From: Firmicutes bacterium CAG:534
Lineage (GTDB): Bacteria > Bacillota > Clostridia > Lachnospirales > Lachnospiraceae
Direction: 5' to 3'
Assembly: GCA_000436115.1 (NCBI GenBank)
Contig: FR894536.1
Span: 19,547-83,546 of the forward strand
DNA: 64,000 nt
Numbering within the stretch: the stretch's first letter is position 1; the number at the start of each line of letters is the position of its first letter. The notes beneath the pieces were generated by a model. The model had not been told where the DNA came from. It was given only the letters and a program-made list of their open reading frames with translations, and made no database searches. A program made the translations under genes and the position numbers. Below, in pieces: positions 56,698 to 64,000 of this stretch.

Positions 56698-58047
56698 ATG
56701 GCAGCACAAATTTTAGCAGTGGTAATCTTTTTGGTTATGTTCCTGCTTATTGTGACAGAAAAACTGGAGCGTCACATCGTAACGCTGCTGTGCGGACTTT
56801 TAACACTGGTTCTGGTATTTGGTGTATGTATGCACAGCACAAGCGCGATCATTAACACTCTCAATTTTAAAGAGATTTTTACGGCGCAGTTCTGGTACAC
56901 AACACAGGAATCTGCAGAAGCATCCAGTGGCATCAACTGGGCAACGATTATTTTTATTGCCGGTATGATGATCATGGTGGAAGGTATGGGACATGTGGGA
57001 TTTTTCAGATGGCTTTGCATGAAGATCGCAAAGCTGGTTCATTTTAAGCCCATTCCGATTTTTATCACCTTCATGCTGATGTCCAGTGTTCTGGCAATGT
57101 TTATTGACAGTATTACCGTTATTCTGTTTTTGGCAGCAGTAACTGTAGAACTGGCACAGTTACTGAAATTTAATCCGGTTCCTATGATCCTTGCAGAGAT
57201 TTTCTGTGCAAATCTGGGTGGATCGGCAACCATGTGCGGAGATCCCCCGAATATTATTATCGGAACATCCCTTGGTTATTCCTTTGGTGACTTTATTGCA
57301 AATACCGGTTTGATGGCAGGCATCAGTCTGGTTCTGGCTATCGTATATTTCTACCTTATTTTCCACAAGGAACTGAGAAGCTCTGCGGCAATCGATGCAG
57401 CAAGCTGTCCGGATCCCAAGGATGCTATTACCGATCAGAAGGGCTTTGTCATCAGCAGCATTATTTTCCTGTGTGCAGTTGTTATGCTGGTAACGCATGC
57501 ACAGACCGGTCTTACGGTAGCGTTTATCGGAACCTTTATTGCTGTCGTAACGCTGATCACTTCCGGTAAAAATGCTTTGACCCTGCTTAAAAAGCTGGAT
57601 TATAAGACACTGTTATTCTTTGTAGGTCTGTTTGTAGTAGTTGGCGGACTGGAGCAGACAGGTATTCTGGAACTGATCGCCGGTTTCATCGGAAAGATCA
57701 GTGGAGGAAACGTGGCAGTGATGGTTGCCATCATTATCTGGATCTCTGCAGTTGCCAGCGCCTTTATTGATAATATTCCTTTTGCAGCAACCATGATCCC
57801 GGTAATCAAGACCCTTGCAGCAACCCAAGGAGTAGATTTGGAAATGCTGGCATGGACTCTTTCCATGGGAACAGATATCGGCGGGAGCGCAACTCCTATC
57901 GGAGCATCTGCAAATGTAGTAGGTACTGCCGTAGCAGCAAAGGAAGGCTATCCGGTCGGATGGGGCAAATATTGCAAGGCAATGGCGCCTGCAACCGTAA
58001 TGGTAGTTTTGGTCTGCATGCTGTTTATTTTTGCAAGATACCTGTAA
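56698..58047 (+). CDS. Ion transporter superfamily permease (ArsB/NhaD/CitM-like)
   Basis: A 449-residue protein with about 11-12 membrane segments. Its hairpin motifs SVLAMFIDSITVILFLAAVTVEL with LGGSATMCGDPPNIIIG and, in the second half, AVASAFIDNIPFAATMIPVI with GTDIGGSATPIGASANVVG are the two inverted repeats of the ion transporter superfamily. This family carries arsenite, citrate, sodium or silicate ions; the substrate here is not deducible. ATG 56698 with GAGGAGGCAAAAGCA in front. Expressed from its own promoter (56567). The cytidylate-kinase-like gene follows after 54 bp. Confidence 0.9.
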   Translation: MAAQILAVVIFLVMFLLIVTEKLERHIVTLLCGLLTLVLVFGVCMHSTSAIINTLNFKEIFTAQFWYTTQESAEASSGINWATIIFIAGMMIMVEGMGHVGFFRWLCMKIAKLVHFKPIPIFITFMLMSSVLAMFIDSITVILFLAAVTVELAQLLKFNPVPMILAEIFCANLGGSATMCGDPPNIIIGTSLGYSFGDFIANTGLMAGISLVLAIVYFYLIFHKELRSSAAIDAASCPDPKDAITDQKGFVISSIIFLCAVVMLVTHAQTGLTVAFIGTFIAVVTLITSGKNALTLLKKLDYKTLLFFVGLFVVVGGLEQTGILELIAGFIGKISGGNVAVMVAIIIWISAVASAFIDNIPFAATMIPVIKTLAATQGVDLEMLAWTLSMGTDIGGSATPIGASANVVGTAVAAKEGYPVGWGKYCKAMAPATVMVVLVCMLFIFARYL

Positions 58048-58101
58048 AATTTTTGCAAAAAATGTTATGATAAAAGAAAAGGAAAGGAGTATGGTCGCAT
58101 A

Positions 58102-58701
58102 ATGGGAAAACAACTTATTATATCTGTAGGCCGTGAATTTGGAAGCGGTGGACATGAGATAGCGGAAATGCTCGCCAAGAAATTTGATTTAAAACTGTAT
58201 GATAAAAATCTTCTGCAGAACATTGCGCAGGAAAAGGAAGTAGATGCGCAGAACATAGAAAAATATGATGAAGTACCCAGAAATATGTTATTTTCAAGGA
58301 CAGTAAAGGGTTACTCCAACTCTATGGAAGAGAACGTGGCACAGATGCAGTTTGATTACTTAAAGAGAAAAGCAAAAGAAGGCGAGTCTTTTGTTGTAGT
58401 CGGACGTTGCTCTGAAGTGATTTTAAAGGATAATCCTGCACTGATTTCCATTTTTGTTGGAGGGGACTATGACAGCAAGGTGGAAAGGATCATGAGAGTT
58501 TATAAGATGTCCAGATCCGAGGCAGAGATCTTTATGGCCCGTCAGAACAAAAAGAGAAAGGGTTATCATAATTATTACTGCAAAGAAAAGTGGGGAGACT
58601 CCCGTAATTATGATATTACCGTCAACAGCAGCAAGCTTGGAGAAGCAGAAACCGCAGAGCTGTTAGTGGATTATATCAATAAGAGACAAAACGCCAGATA
58701 A
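58102..58701 (+). CDS. Cytidylate kinase-like family protein
   Basis: A 199-residue protein of the cytidylate kinase-like (PF13189-type) group: ISVGREFGSGGHEIAEMLAKKF is a modified P-loop, then YDKNLLQNIA, FVVVGRCSEVIL and ARQNKKRKGYHNYYCKEKWGDSRNYDITVNSSKLG. Real substrate of the group is unsettled. GGAAAGGAGTATGGTCGCATA precedes the ATG. A terminator follows. Confidence 0.9.
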   Translation: MGKQLIISVGREFGSGGHEIAEMLAKKFDLKLYDKNLLQNIAQEKEVDAQNIEKYDEVPRNMLFSRTVKGYSNSMEENVAQMQFDYLKRKAKEGESFVVVGRCSEVILKDNPALISIFVGGDYDSKVERIMRVYKMSRSEAEIFMARQNKKRKGYHNYYCKEKWGDSRNYDITVNSSKLGEAETAELLVDYINKRQNAR

Positions 58702-58723
58702 ACAGGCGGCAGTAAATTTAAAG

Positions 58724-58763
58724 CACCGTGAATGTGATTTTTCTATACATTCACGGTGTTTTT
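58724..58763 (+). terminator. Terminator after the cytidylate-kinase-like gene
   Basis: 12-bp perfect stem CACCGTGAATGT (58724-58735) / ACATTCACGGTG (58747-58758), 11-base loop, five T. Confidence 0.92.
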
Positions 58764-58815
58764 CGGTATAATGATATGAGCTTAAACACATGTTTTTTTG
58801 GAAATGAGGAATAAA

Positions 58816-59454
58816 ATGAGACTGCGCAATGTTCAGGGGTCAAGAGATGTAATTGCTCAAAGCCCTTTTGTCATTCATAACCCGGAAGAAGTAAAGGGAA
58901 AATGGAAAGAGGTTTTTGGAAATGAGCATCCGATCAGAATAGAGATCGGCATGGGGAAAGGAAAATTTCTTCACGAGATGGCCCGGCAAAATCCACAGAT
59001 CAATTATATCGGCATTGAGAAATATTCCAGCGTGCTGATCAGAGCGCTGCAGAAGATGGAGGAGGATACTCTTTTCAATCTTCTTTTTATCCGAATGGAT
59101 GCAGAGGATATTGATGAGGTATTTGCAAAGGAAGAGGTGGACAGGATCTATCTGAATTTTTCAGATCCCTGGCCCAAAGACCGACATGCAAAAAGGAGGC
59201 TTCCTTCAAGAGAGTTTTTAAAGCGTTATGACAGCTTCTTAAAGAAGGATGGACTTCTGGAATTTAAAACAGATAATCGGGATCTCTTTACGTTTGCACT
59301 GGAAGAACTGCCCTTTGCAGGCTGGAAGGCCGTGCAGATCACTTATGACCTGCATCACAACGAAGAAATGGCAGCAGGGAACATTATGACGGAATATGAA
59401 GAAAAATTTTCTTCAAAAGGCAATCCTATTTGTAAATATGTGATCATGAGATAG
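58816..59454 (+). CDS. trmB: tRNA (guanine-46-N7)-methyltransferase TrmB
   Basis: Makes m7G46 in tRNA variable loops with SAM. The 212-residue product begins MRLRNVQGSRD, the usual TrmB start, and contains IEIGMGKGKFLHEMARQNP (SAM), YIGIEKYSSV, IYLNFSDPWPKDRHAKRRLPSREFL and FKTDNRDLFTF. ATG 58816 has GAGGAATAAA before it; the earlier ATG at 58804 is the one inside that ribosome site. Separated from the thioredoxin gene by 144 bp that carry the second structured repeat. Confidence 0.96.
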   Translation: MRLRNVQGSRDVIAQSPFVIHNPEEVKGKWKEVFGNEHPIRIEIGMGKGKFLHEMARQNPQINYIGIEKYSSVLIRALQKMEEDTLFNLLFIRMDAEDIDEVFAKEEVDRIYLNFSDPWPKDRHAKRRLPSREFLKRYDSFLKKDGLLEFKTDNRDLFTFALEELPFAGWKAVQITYDLHHNEEMAAGNIMTEYEEKFSSKGNPICKYVIMR

Positions 59455-59499
59455 GCAATAATGTAATAAGAAAGTGCAAATGGGCACGGGAAGGAGAAA

Positions 59500-59592
59500 G
59501 ATTGAAAAATAAAATTTTTCAATCGCGAGATTTGTGTCTGCGCGCACTTGACACAAACTTGGTATGCGCAAAAAGCGTGTGCAGAAATGAGG
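59500..59592 (+). repeat. 93-bp structured repeat directly upstream of the thioredoxin gene (copy 2)
   Basis: Second copy of the gyrA leader repeat (15361-15453), same strand relative to its gene and same distance to the start codon (6 nt from GAGG). The first hairpin is identical, the second keeps its stem TTTGTGTC/GACACAAA with three changes only in the loop, and the third keeps pairing through a G-U wobble. Confidence 0.85.
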
Positions 59593-59598
59593 GAAAAT

Positions 59599-59919
59599 AT
59601 GGAGATTAAGATAACAGATGCAAATTTTGAGGAAGAAGTAATAAAAAGCGGCATTCCGGTACTGGTAGATTTTTATGCAGACTGGTGCGGCCCCTGCAAA
59701 ATGATGGCGCCCTTGGTTTCTGAGATGGCGCAGAAGTATGAAGGCAGATGCAAGGTGGGAAAGTGCAATGTAGATGAAAACCCTAAAACAGCAGAAAAAT
59801 TCCGCATAATGTCTATCCCTACCTTTCTTTTGTTTAAAGAGGGCGCTGCCGTACAGACAGCAGTAGGAGGAATGTCAAAGGCTGAGCTGGAGGCAAAGAT
59901 TGACCAGGTACTTAGCTGA
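59599..59919 (+). CDS. trxA: Thioredoxin
   Basis: Small disulfide reductase of 106 residues: EIKITDANFEEEVIKSGIPVLVDFYADWCGPCKMMAPLV with the WCGPC active site, the cis-Pro in MSIPTFLLFKEG and GGMSKAELEAKI. ATG 59599, with GAGGGAAAAT ahead; the frame is open further upstream through the structured repeat, but those codons have no ribosome site. No thioredoxin reductase gene is next to it. Confidence 0.95.
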   Translation: MEIKITDANFEEEVIKSGIPVLVDFYADWCGPCKMMAPLVSEMAQKYEGRCKVGKCNVDENPKTAEKFRIMSIPTFLLFKEGAAVQTAVGGMSKAELEAKIDQVLS

Positions 59920-59938
59920 AGCGAATGTGAAAAATTCA

Positions 59939-59967
59939 TTGACATTTTGCAGTAAAAATTGTAAGAT
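59939..59967 (+). promoter_or_regulatory. Promoter of tRNA-Pro
   Basis: TTGACA (59939-59944), 17-bp spacer, TAAGAT (59962-59967), about 32 bp before the tRNA. Confidence 0.65.
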
Positions 59968-59998
59968 GAAAAATGTCGTATGAATTATTCATAGCGAT

Positions 59999-60072
<74 letters not shown>

Positions 60073-60079
60073 TGAAGCC

Positions 60080-60115
60080 AAAACAGCTTTTCACTTTTTG
60101 TGAAAGGCTGTTTTT
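60080..60115 (+). terminator. Terminator after tRNA-Pro
   Basis: 15-bp stem (60080-60094 and 60100-60114, one wobble) with a TTTTT loop and T-run. Confidence 0.92.
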
Positions 60116-60147
60116 ATATTCTTTTCGTTTCTTCTTTAAAAGGGTGG

Positions 60148-60176
60148 ATTACAGGCAGAAGGTTTTATGCTATACT
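60148..60176 (+). promoter_or_regulatory. Promoter of the HtrA-like gene
   Basis: -35 ATTACA (60148-60153), 17-bp spacer, and an extended -10 TGC-TATACT (TATACT at 60171-60176), 39 bp before the start codon. Confidence 0.55.
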
Positions 60177-60215
60177 ATACAGGAATCATTCCCGGAAGAA
60201 AGGAGCGTGGATCTG

Positions 60216-61538
60216 ATGGAAGAAAACAAAGAAAAAGATCAATCTGATTTTATGAAAGAAACCATTAAGCAGCGTCCTTTAAATCGGAAAAAGTTGGTAA
60301 GAAGGACATTAATCACTGCTGCCATGGCAGTGATCTTCGGCTTGGTAGCGTGCGTTACATTTCTGTTTTTGGAACCGGTCATCAGCAACAGGCTTTATCC
60401 GGAGGAGGAACCGGAACAGATCGTTTTTGAAGAGGAATCAAAGGAAAATGAAATTCTGCCCGAGGATATGATCGCAGATGACTCGCAGATGCAGACAGAG
60501 CCCACTGAACCTCCGGTGATGGTGGACGAACAGATTGCCCAGGCGCTTTCCGAGATGAAGCTGGGAGCAGAGGATTATCTTTCCTTAATGAATGGGTTAT
60601 CTTCGGTGGCCAAAGAGGTTCAGAATTCTGTTGTGAATGTTGTGGGAGTGACCTCAGATGTAAGCTGGCTGGTAAATGAATATGAAAATGAAGGTGTGGT
60701 TTCCGGTGTTGTTCTTGCGGATAACGGCAGGGAGCTTCTGGTTCTGGCTAACATCAGCACTATTTTGGATGCAGAATCCCTGAAGGTGATTTTTGCAGAT
60801 GAAAATGAATATGAGGCCTCCATAAAAAGAATGGATCATAATACGGGCTATGCCGTTTTAGCGATTTCCAAGGATACCATGAAGTCAGGAACCTTATCTA
60901 TGGCGAAAGCTGTTTCCCTTGGAACGTCAGGAGGCAGCAGTCTTGTGGGAGTGTCTGTGATCGCTATCGGAAGGCCCATGGGAACAGATGGATCTATGTG
61001 CTATGGCATGATCACTTCCGTTTCGGGTAATGTGGAGCTTCCTGACTCCAGTTATAAATATATGACCACAGATATTTACGGAAGCAGCAGTGCCAGCGGG
61101 ATCCTGATTAATTTAAGGGGTCAGGTGCTTGGAATGATCGATATGACCTATAATGCGCCTGATATGAAGAATATTATCAGCGCTATCGGAATTTCCGATC
61201 TGAAAAAGATTATGGAAAGTCTGTCCAATGATAAGGATATTGCTTATTTCGGCGTTTATGGAGTGGATGTGACCGGAGAGGCAAATGAAGAAATGCAGGT
61301 GCCTTACGGCGCTTATATTACGGAGATCGATATGGACTCTCCTGCGATGACAGCAGGGATCCAGAGCGGTGATGTGATTGTCATGATCGATGAGACGGAG
61401 ATCACAAACTATCAGGATCTGGTGAAAACATTATTTTTCTATGAACCAGAGGATGAGGTGAAGATCACCTTTATGCGTCAGGGACCGGATGGCTATACGG
61501 AAATGGAAACAGATGCAGTGCTCGGAATAAAAAAGTAA
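60216..61538 (+). CDS. HtrA/S1C-like protein with PDZ domain and lost catalytic triad
   Basis: A 440-residue membrane-anchored protein. A short basic cytoplasmic part is followed by a membrane segment (LITAAMAVIFGLVACVTFLFL, residues 32-52), an acidic linker, a trypsin-like domain and a PDZ domain (YGAYITEIDMDSPAMTAGIQSGDVIVMIDETEI). The layout is that of a Firmicutes HtrA, but where active enzymes have TNNHVV it reads LANISTI, where they have TDLAVL it reads TGYAVL, and GNSGGPL is SSSASGILI. So His and Asp are gone and the Ser loop is altered: probably a pseudoprotease scaffold. ATG 60216; GGAG 11 nt upstream. Confidence 0.85.
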   Translation: MEENKEKDQSDFMKETIKQRPLNRKKLVRRTLITAAMAVIFGLVACVTFLFLEPVISNRLYPEEEPEQIVFEEESKENEILPEDMIADDSQMQTEPTEPPVMVDEQIAQALSEMKLGAEDYLSLMNGLSSVAKEVQNSVVNVVGVTSDVSWLVNEYENEGVVSGVVLADNGRELLVLANISTILDAESLKVIFADENEYEASIKRMDHNTGYAVLAISKDTMKSGTLSMAKAVSLGTSGGSSLVGVSVIAIGRPMGTDGSMCYGMITSVSGNVELPDSSYKYMTTDIYGSSSASGILINLRGQVLGMIDMTYNAPDMKNIISAIGISDLKKIMESLSNDKDIAYFGVYGVDVTGEANEEMQVPYGAYITEIDMDSPAMTAGIQSGDVIVMIDETEITNYQDLVKTLFFYEPEDEVKITFMRQGPDGYTEMETDAVLGIKK

Positions 61539-61553
61539 AAAGAGGAGAATGGC

Positions 61554-62498
61554 ATGAAATATATTAAGGATTATAAAGACGGTGACAGAGTATTTGACAT
61601 TTACCTTTGTAAGCATAAGCTGTCAGCCATGACCAAAAACGGAAAGCCCTATGAGAGCCTTATCCTGCAGGATAAGACGGGAACTGTGGATGCGAAGATC
61701 TGGGATCCTAACAGTGCGGGGATAGCCGATTTTGACACCCTTGATTATATCGAGGTGTATGGCGAGGTAACGAGTTTTCAGGGAGCCCTGCAGGTGAATG
61801 TGAAAAGGATTCGGAAGTGCCAGGAGGATGAGTTTGATCCTGCCGACTATCTTCCGGTAAGCAAATATCCGATAGAGGGCATGTATCAGGAGCTTCTCGG
61901 CTACATAAATAAAGTGGAAAATAAGTATTTGAAGGAACTGTTAAACTCCTTTTTTGTGGAAGATACAGAGTTTATAAATGCTTTCAAAAAATCTTCGGCA
62001 GCAAAAACCGTACACCATGGTTTTGTAGGAGGTCTTTTGCAGCATACCTTAAGTGTGGTAAAGCTCTGTGACTATTATTGCACCGCCTATGAGCGTCTGA
62101 ATAAGGATCTGCTGATCACAGCGGCTATCTGCCATGATATTGGAAAAATAAAGGAAATTTCCCCTTTCCCGCAAAATGATTATACAGATGCAGGGCAGTT
62201 TTTGGGACACATTGTGATCGGTACGGAGATGGTAGGTGAGAAGATCCGCCACATCCAGGGATTTCCGGCAATCCTGGAAGGAGAAATAAAGCACTGTATT
62301 CTGGCCCATCATGGGGAATATGAATTTGGTTCTCCCAAGAAACCGGCGATCATGGAGGCTGTTGCACTTAATTTTGCAGATAATACAGATGCAAAGATGC
62401 AGACCTTTACAGAGCTGCTAGATAACACAACAGAAACGGGATGGCTTGGATTTAATCGTTTGTTTGATTCCAATGTGAGAGGCACCAGGCTGGAGTAG
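61554..62498 (+). CDS. yhaM: 3'-5' exoribonuclease YhaM family protein
   Basis: A 314-residue protein: an N-terminal OB-fold (FDIYLCKHKLSAMTKNGKPYESLILQDKTGTVDAKIWD) followed by an HD domain with metal ligands in HHGFVGGLLQHTLSVVKL, ICHDIGKI, ILGHIVIG-like FLGHIVIGTEMVG and CILAHHGEYEFGSPK. YhaM of B. subtilis trims RNA 3' ends. GAGGAGAATGGC before the ATG, 15 bp after the HtrA-like gene, so the two are likely co-transcribed. Confidence 0.93.
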   Translation: MKYIKDYKDGDRVFDIYLCKHKLSAMTKNGKPYESLILQDKTGTVDAKIWDPNSAGIADFDTLDYIEVYGEVTSFQGALQVNVKRIRKCQEDEFDPADYLPVSKYPIEGMYQELLGYINKVENKYLKELLNSFFVEDTEFINAFKKSSAAKTVHHGFVGGLLQHTLSVVKLCDYYCTAYERLNKDLLITAAICHDIGKIKEISPFPQNDYTDAGQFLGHIVIGTEMVGEKIRHIQGFPAILEGEIKHCILAHHGEYEFGSPKKPAIMEAVALNFADNTDAKMQTFTELLDNTTETGWLGFNRLFDSNVRGTRLE

Positions 62499-62585
62499 TT
62501 TTGGCGCCGTGTCATATCCGGGATTGGAGCTGTCATTTCCAAGGTATGCAGCATCTTTGGAATGAGAATTAAAATGAGGATGAAA

Positions 62586-64000
62586 ATGAATTTCGAGAAA
62601 AATCAGTTGATCACAGTTGATATTGTAGATATGACTTCAGAGGGAGAAGGATTAGGGAAGCTTGACGGCTTCCCCTTCTTTGTTAAGGACACCGTCATCG
62701 GAGACCAGGCTCTGGTCCGTATCGTAAAGCTGAAAAAGAATTACGGTTATGGAAGACTGGAAAAAGTCATCCGGCCCGCCTCCTGCCGCAGAGAGCCAAA
62801 ATGCAGTTTTCATAAATCCTGCGGAGGCTGTCAGATCCAGGCCATGAGCTATGAAAGCCAGCTTACGTTCAAGCAGACGAAGGTCAAAAATAATCTGATC
62901 CGCATAGGGGGATTTGAGGAAGAAAAAATAAATGCTGTCTTAGAACCTATCGTAGGGATGGAGGAGCCCTTCGGCTATAGAAATAAAGCTCAATATCCTA
63001 TAGGAAAGGACAAAAACGGAAATCCTGTAGCAGGCTTTTATGCAGGAAGGACCCACAGCATTATTGCAAATACAGATTGTCTTCTGGGAGCTGCGGAAAA
63101 CAGGGAAATCTTAGAGAAGGTGCTTGCCTACATGAAGGAGGAAGGGATTGCTCCTTATGATGAGGAAAGCGGAAAGGGCCTTATCCGGCATGTTCTGATC
63201 CGAAAGGGCTTTGCCAGCGGAGAGCTTATGATCTGTCTGATTGTCAATCAGAAGGGAAGGAATGGGATTTATCTCAAAAACCAGGATAAACTGATCTCCT
63301 CTCTCAGTCATATTAAGGGCATGACCAGTATTTCTGTGAGTGTGAACTGTGACAGAACGAATGTGATCATGGGAAAGGAAATCCATACGATCTGGGGAAA
63401 AGATACCATTTCTGATATGATATTTATCAGAAATCCTGAGAAAGGTTTTGCTCCTACGGAAAAGGGAATTACCTTTGCCATTTCCCCGCTTTCCTTTTAT
63501 CAGGTAAATCCTGTGCAGACGGAGAAGCTTTATAGTCTGGCTCTTTCCTTTGCAGGTCTCACGGGAGCAGAAGCGGTATGGGATCTGTACTGCGGTATTG
63601 GAACCATTTCCCTGTTTCTGGCGGGCAATGCCAAAAAGGTTTATGGAGTCGAGGTAATTCCCCAGGCAATCGAAGACGCCAGGGTCAATGCCACAAGAAA
63701 CGGCATTACCAATGCGGAGTTTTTTGTAGGAAAAGCGGAAGAGGTTTTGCCTGAAAAATACGAAAAAGAAGGGATCTATGCAGATGTGATCGTAGTGGAT
63801 CCGCCCAGAAAGGGCTGTGATGAAGACTGCCTTGCAACCATGCTGCAGATGGCCCCGGAAAGGATCGTATATGTAAGCTGCGACAGCGCTACCCTTGCAA
63901 GAGATCTGAAATATTTATGTCAGGGAGGATACGAGATCAAGCGGATCAGGCCGGTAGATATGTTTCCCATGACGGTGCATGTGGAGACTGTATGTTTATT
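62586..64000 (+). CDS. rlmD: 23S rRNA (uracil-5-)-methyltransferase RlmD family (TrmA/RumA type), 3' end cut
   Basis: About 471 codons visible; the gene runs off the right edge, probably only a few residues short. It has the TRAM-like start (LITVDIVDMTSEGEGLGKLDGFPFFVKDT), the iron-sulfur cysteines CRREPKCSFHKSCGGCQ, the SAM motifs WDLYCGIGTISLFLA and VVDPPRKGCDEDC, and the catalytic Cys in IVYVSCDSATLARDL. It transfers a methyl group to a uridine of 23S rRNA; B. subtilis RlmCD acts on two positions. ATG 62586 with GAGGATGAAA ahead, 87 bp after yhaM. Confidence 0.93.
   Translation, partial: MNFEKNQLITVDIVDMTSEGEGLGKLDGFPFFVKDTVIGDQALVRIVKLKKNYGYGRLEKVIRPASCRREPKCSFHKSCGGCQIQAMSYESQLTFKQTKVKNNLIRIGGFEEEKINAVLEPIVGMEEPFGYRNKAQYPIGKDKNGNPVAGFYAGRTHSIIANTDCLLGAAENREILEKVLAYMKEEGIAPYDEESGKGLIRHVLIRKGFASGELMICLIVNQKGRNGIYLKNQDKLISSLSHIKGMTSISVSVNCDRTNVIMGKEIHTIWGKDTISDMIFIRNPEKGFAPTEKGITFAISPLSFYQVNPVQTEKLYSLALSFAGLTGAEAVWDLYCGIGTISLFLAGNAKKVYGVEVIPQAIEDARVNATRNGITNAEFFVGKAEEVLPEKYEKEGIYADVIVVDPPRKGCDEDCLATMLQMAPERIVYVSCDSATLARDLKYLCQGGYEIKRIRPVDMFPMTVHVETVCL

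Noticed and set aside
56594..56716. A 40-codon open frame (MRNKITMFIGEHRL...) with an AGAGG site, overlapping the start of the ion transporter gene, which looked like a leader peptide.
   Set aside because: Its ATG lies within the -10 (TATTAT) of a TTGACA-17-TATTAT promoter, so the transcript from that promoter would start after it. No other evidence for translation.

Overview
This window is a low-GC Gram-positive chromosome segment centred on the replication origin. The order rpmH-rnpA-yidD-yidC-jag-mnmE-mnmG-rsmG to the left and dnaA-dnaN-yaaA-recF-gyrB-gyrA to the right is the classical Firmicutes oriC neighbourhood. Gene content (short 448-residue Pgi, TIGR03905 TSCPD protein, DUF4358/MBOAT module, YesN/LytS-type two-component system beside sugar ABC genes, AraR-type arabinose regulator) points to an anaerobic Clostridia member, most likely a Lachnospiraceae gut bacterium (Blautia-like). 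The species cannot be named from the sequence.

Layout. 1-8857 (minus strand, leftward replichore): a partial gene, then rsmG, mnmG, a ThuA-like protein and a TIM-barrel sugar-phosphate isomerase wedged between mnmG and mnmE, then jag, yidC, yidD, rnpA and rpmH. 8858-10923: oriC, with DnaA boxes on both sides of dnaA and an AT-rich, DnaA-trio-like unwinding stretch before dnaN. 10924-18027: dnaN, yaaA, recF, gyrB, gyrA. 18101-33444: a Kef-type antiporter, then an arabinose locus: AraR-type repressor, araA, araB, araD, a YesN/LytS-type two-component system, and a YtfQRT-YjfF-type sugar ABC transporter with two substrate-binding proteins, one lipidated and one membrane-anchored (a possible sensor). 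33441-33996: a complete antibiotic-attenuator-type leader in front of an internally deleted ABC-F gene. 34106-36349: a DUF1538 membrane protein with a tandem P-II-like protein. 36335-45042: exonuclease III, a surface-acylation-type module (SGNH protein, MBOAT, DUF4358 lipoprotein), a shortened LacI regulator, an isolated murG, small conserved proteins and pgi. 45255-58701: a chemoreceptor, GH31 and GH42 glycosidases, an ABC exporter, a DEDDh exonuclease, a D,D-carboxypeptidase, an ArsB/CitM-type transporter and a cytidylate-kinase-like protein. 58816-64000: trmB, thioredoxin, tRNA-Pro, an HtrA-like protein that has lost its catalytic residues, a YhaM-type exoribonuclease and a nearly complete RlmD-type methyltransferase.

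The items most worth a second look are: (i) a 93-bp, three-hairpin repeat placed at the same position directly in front of gyrA and of the thioredoxin gene; (ii) the fully preserved attenuator with leader peptide upstream of a gutted ABC-F gene; (iii) the candidate sugar-sensing trio of anchored binding protein, LytS kinase and AraC-type regulator; (iv) the HtrA-like pseudoprotease; and (v) the DUF1538/P-II pair. No prophage, insertion sequence, CRISPR array or rRNA gene was seen.
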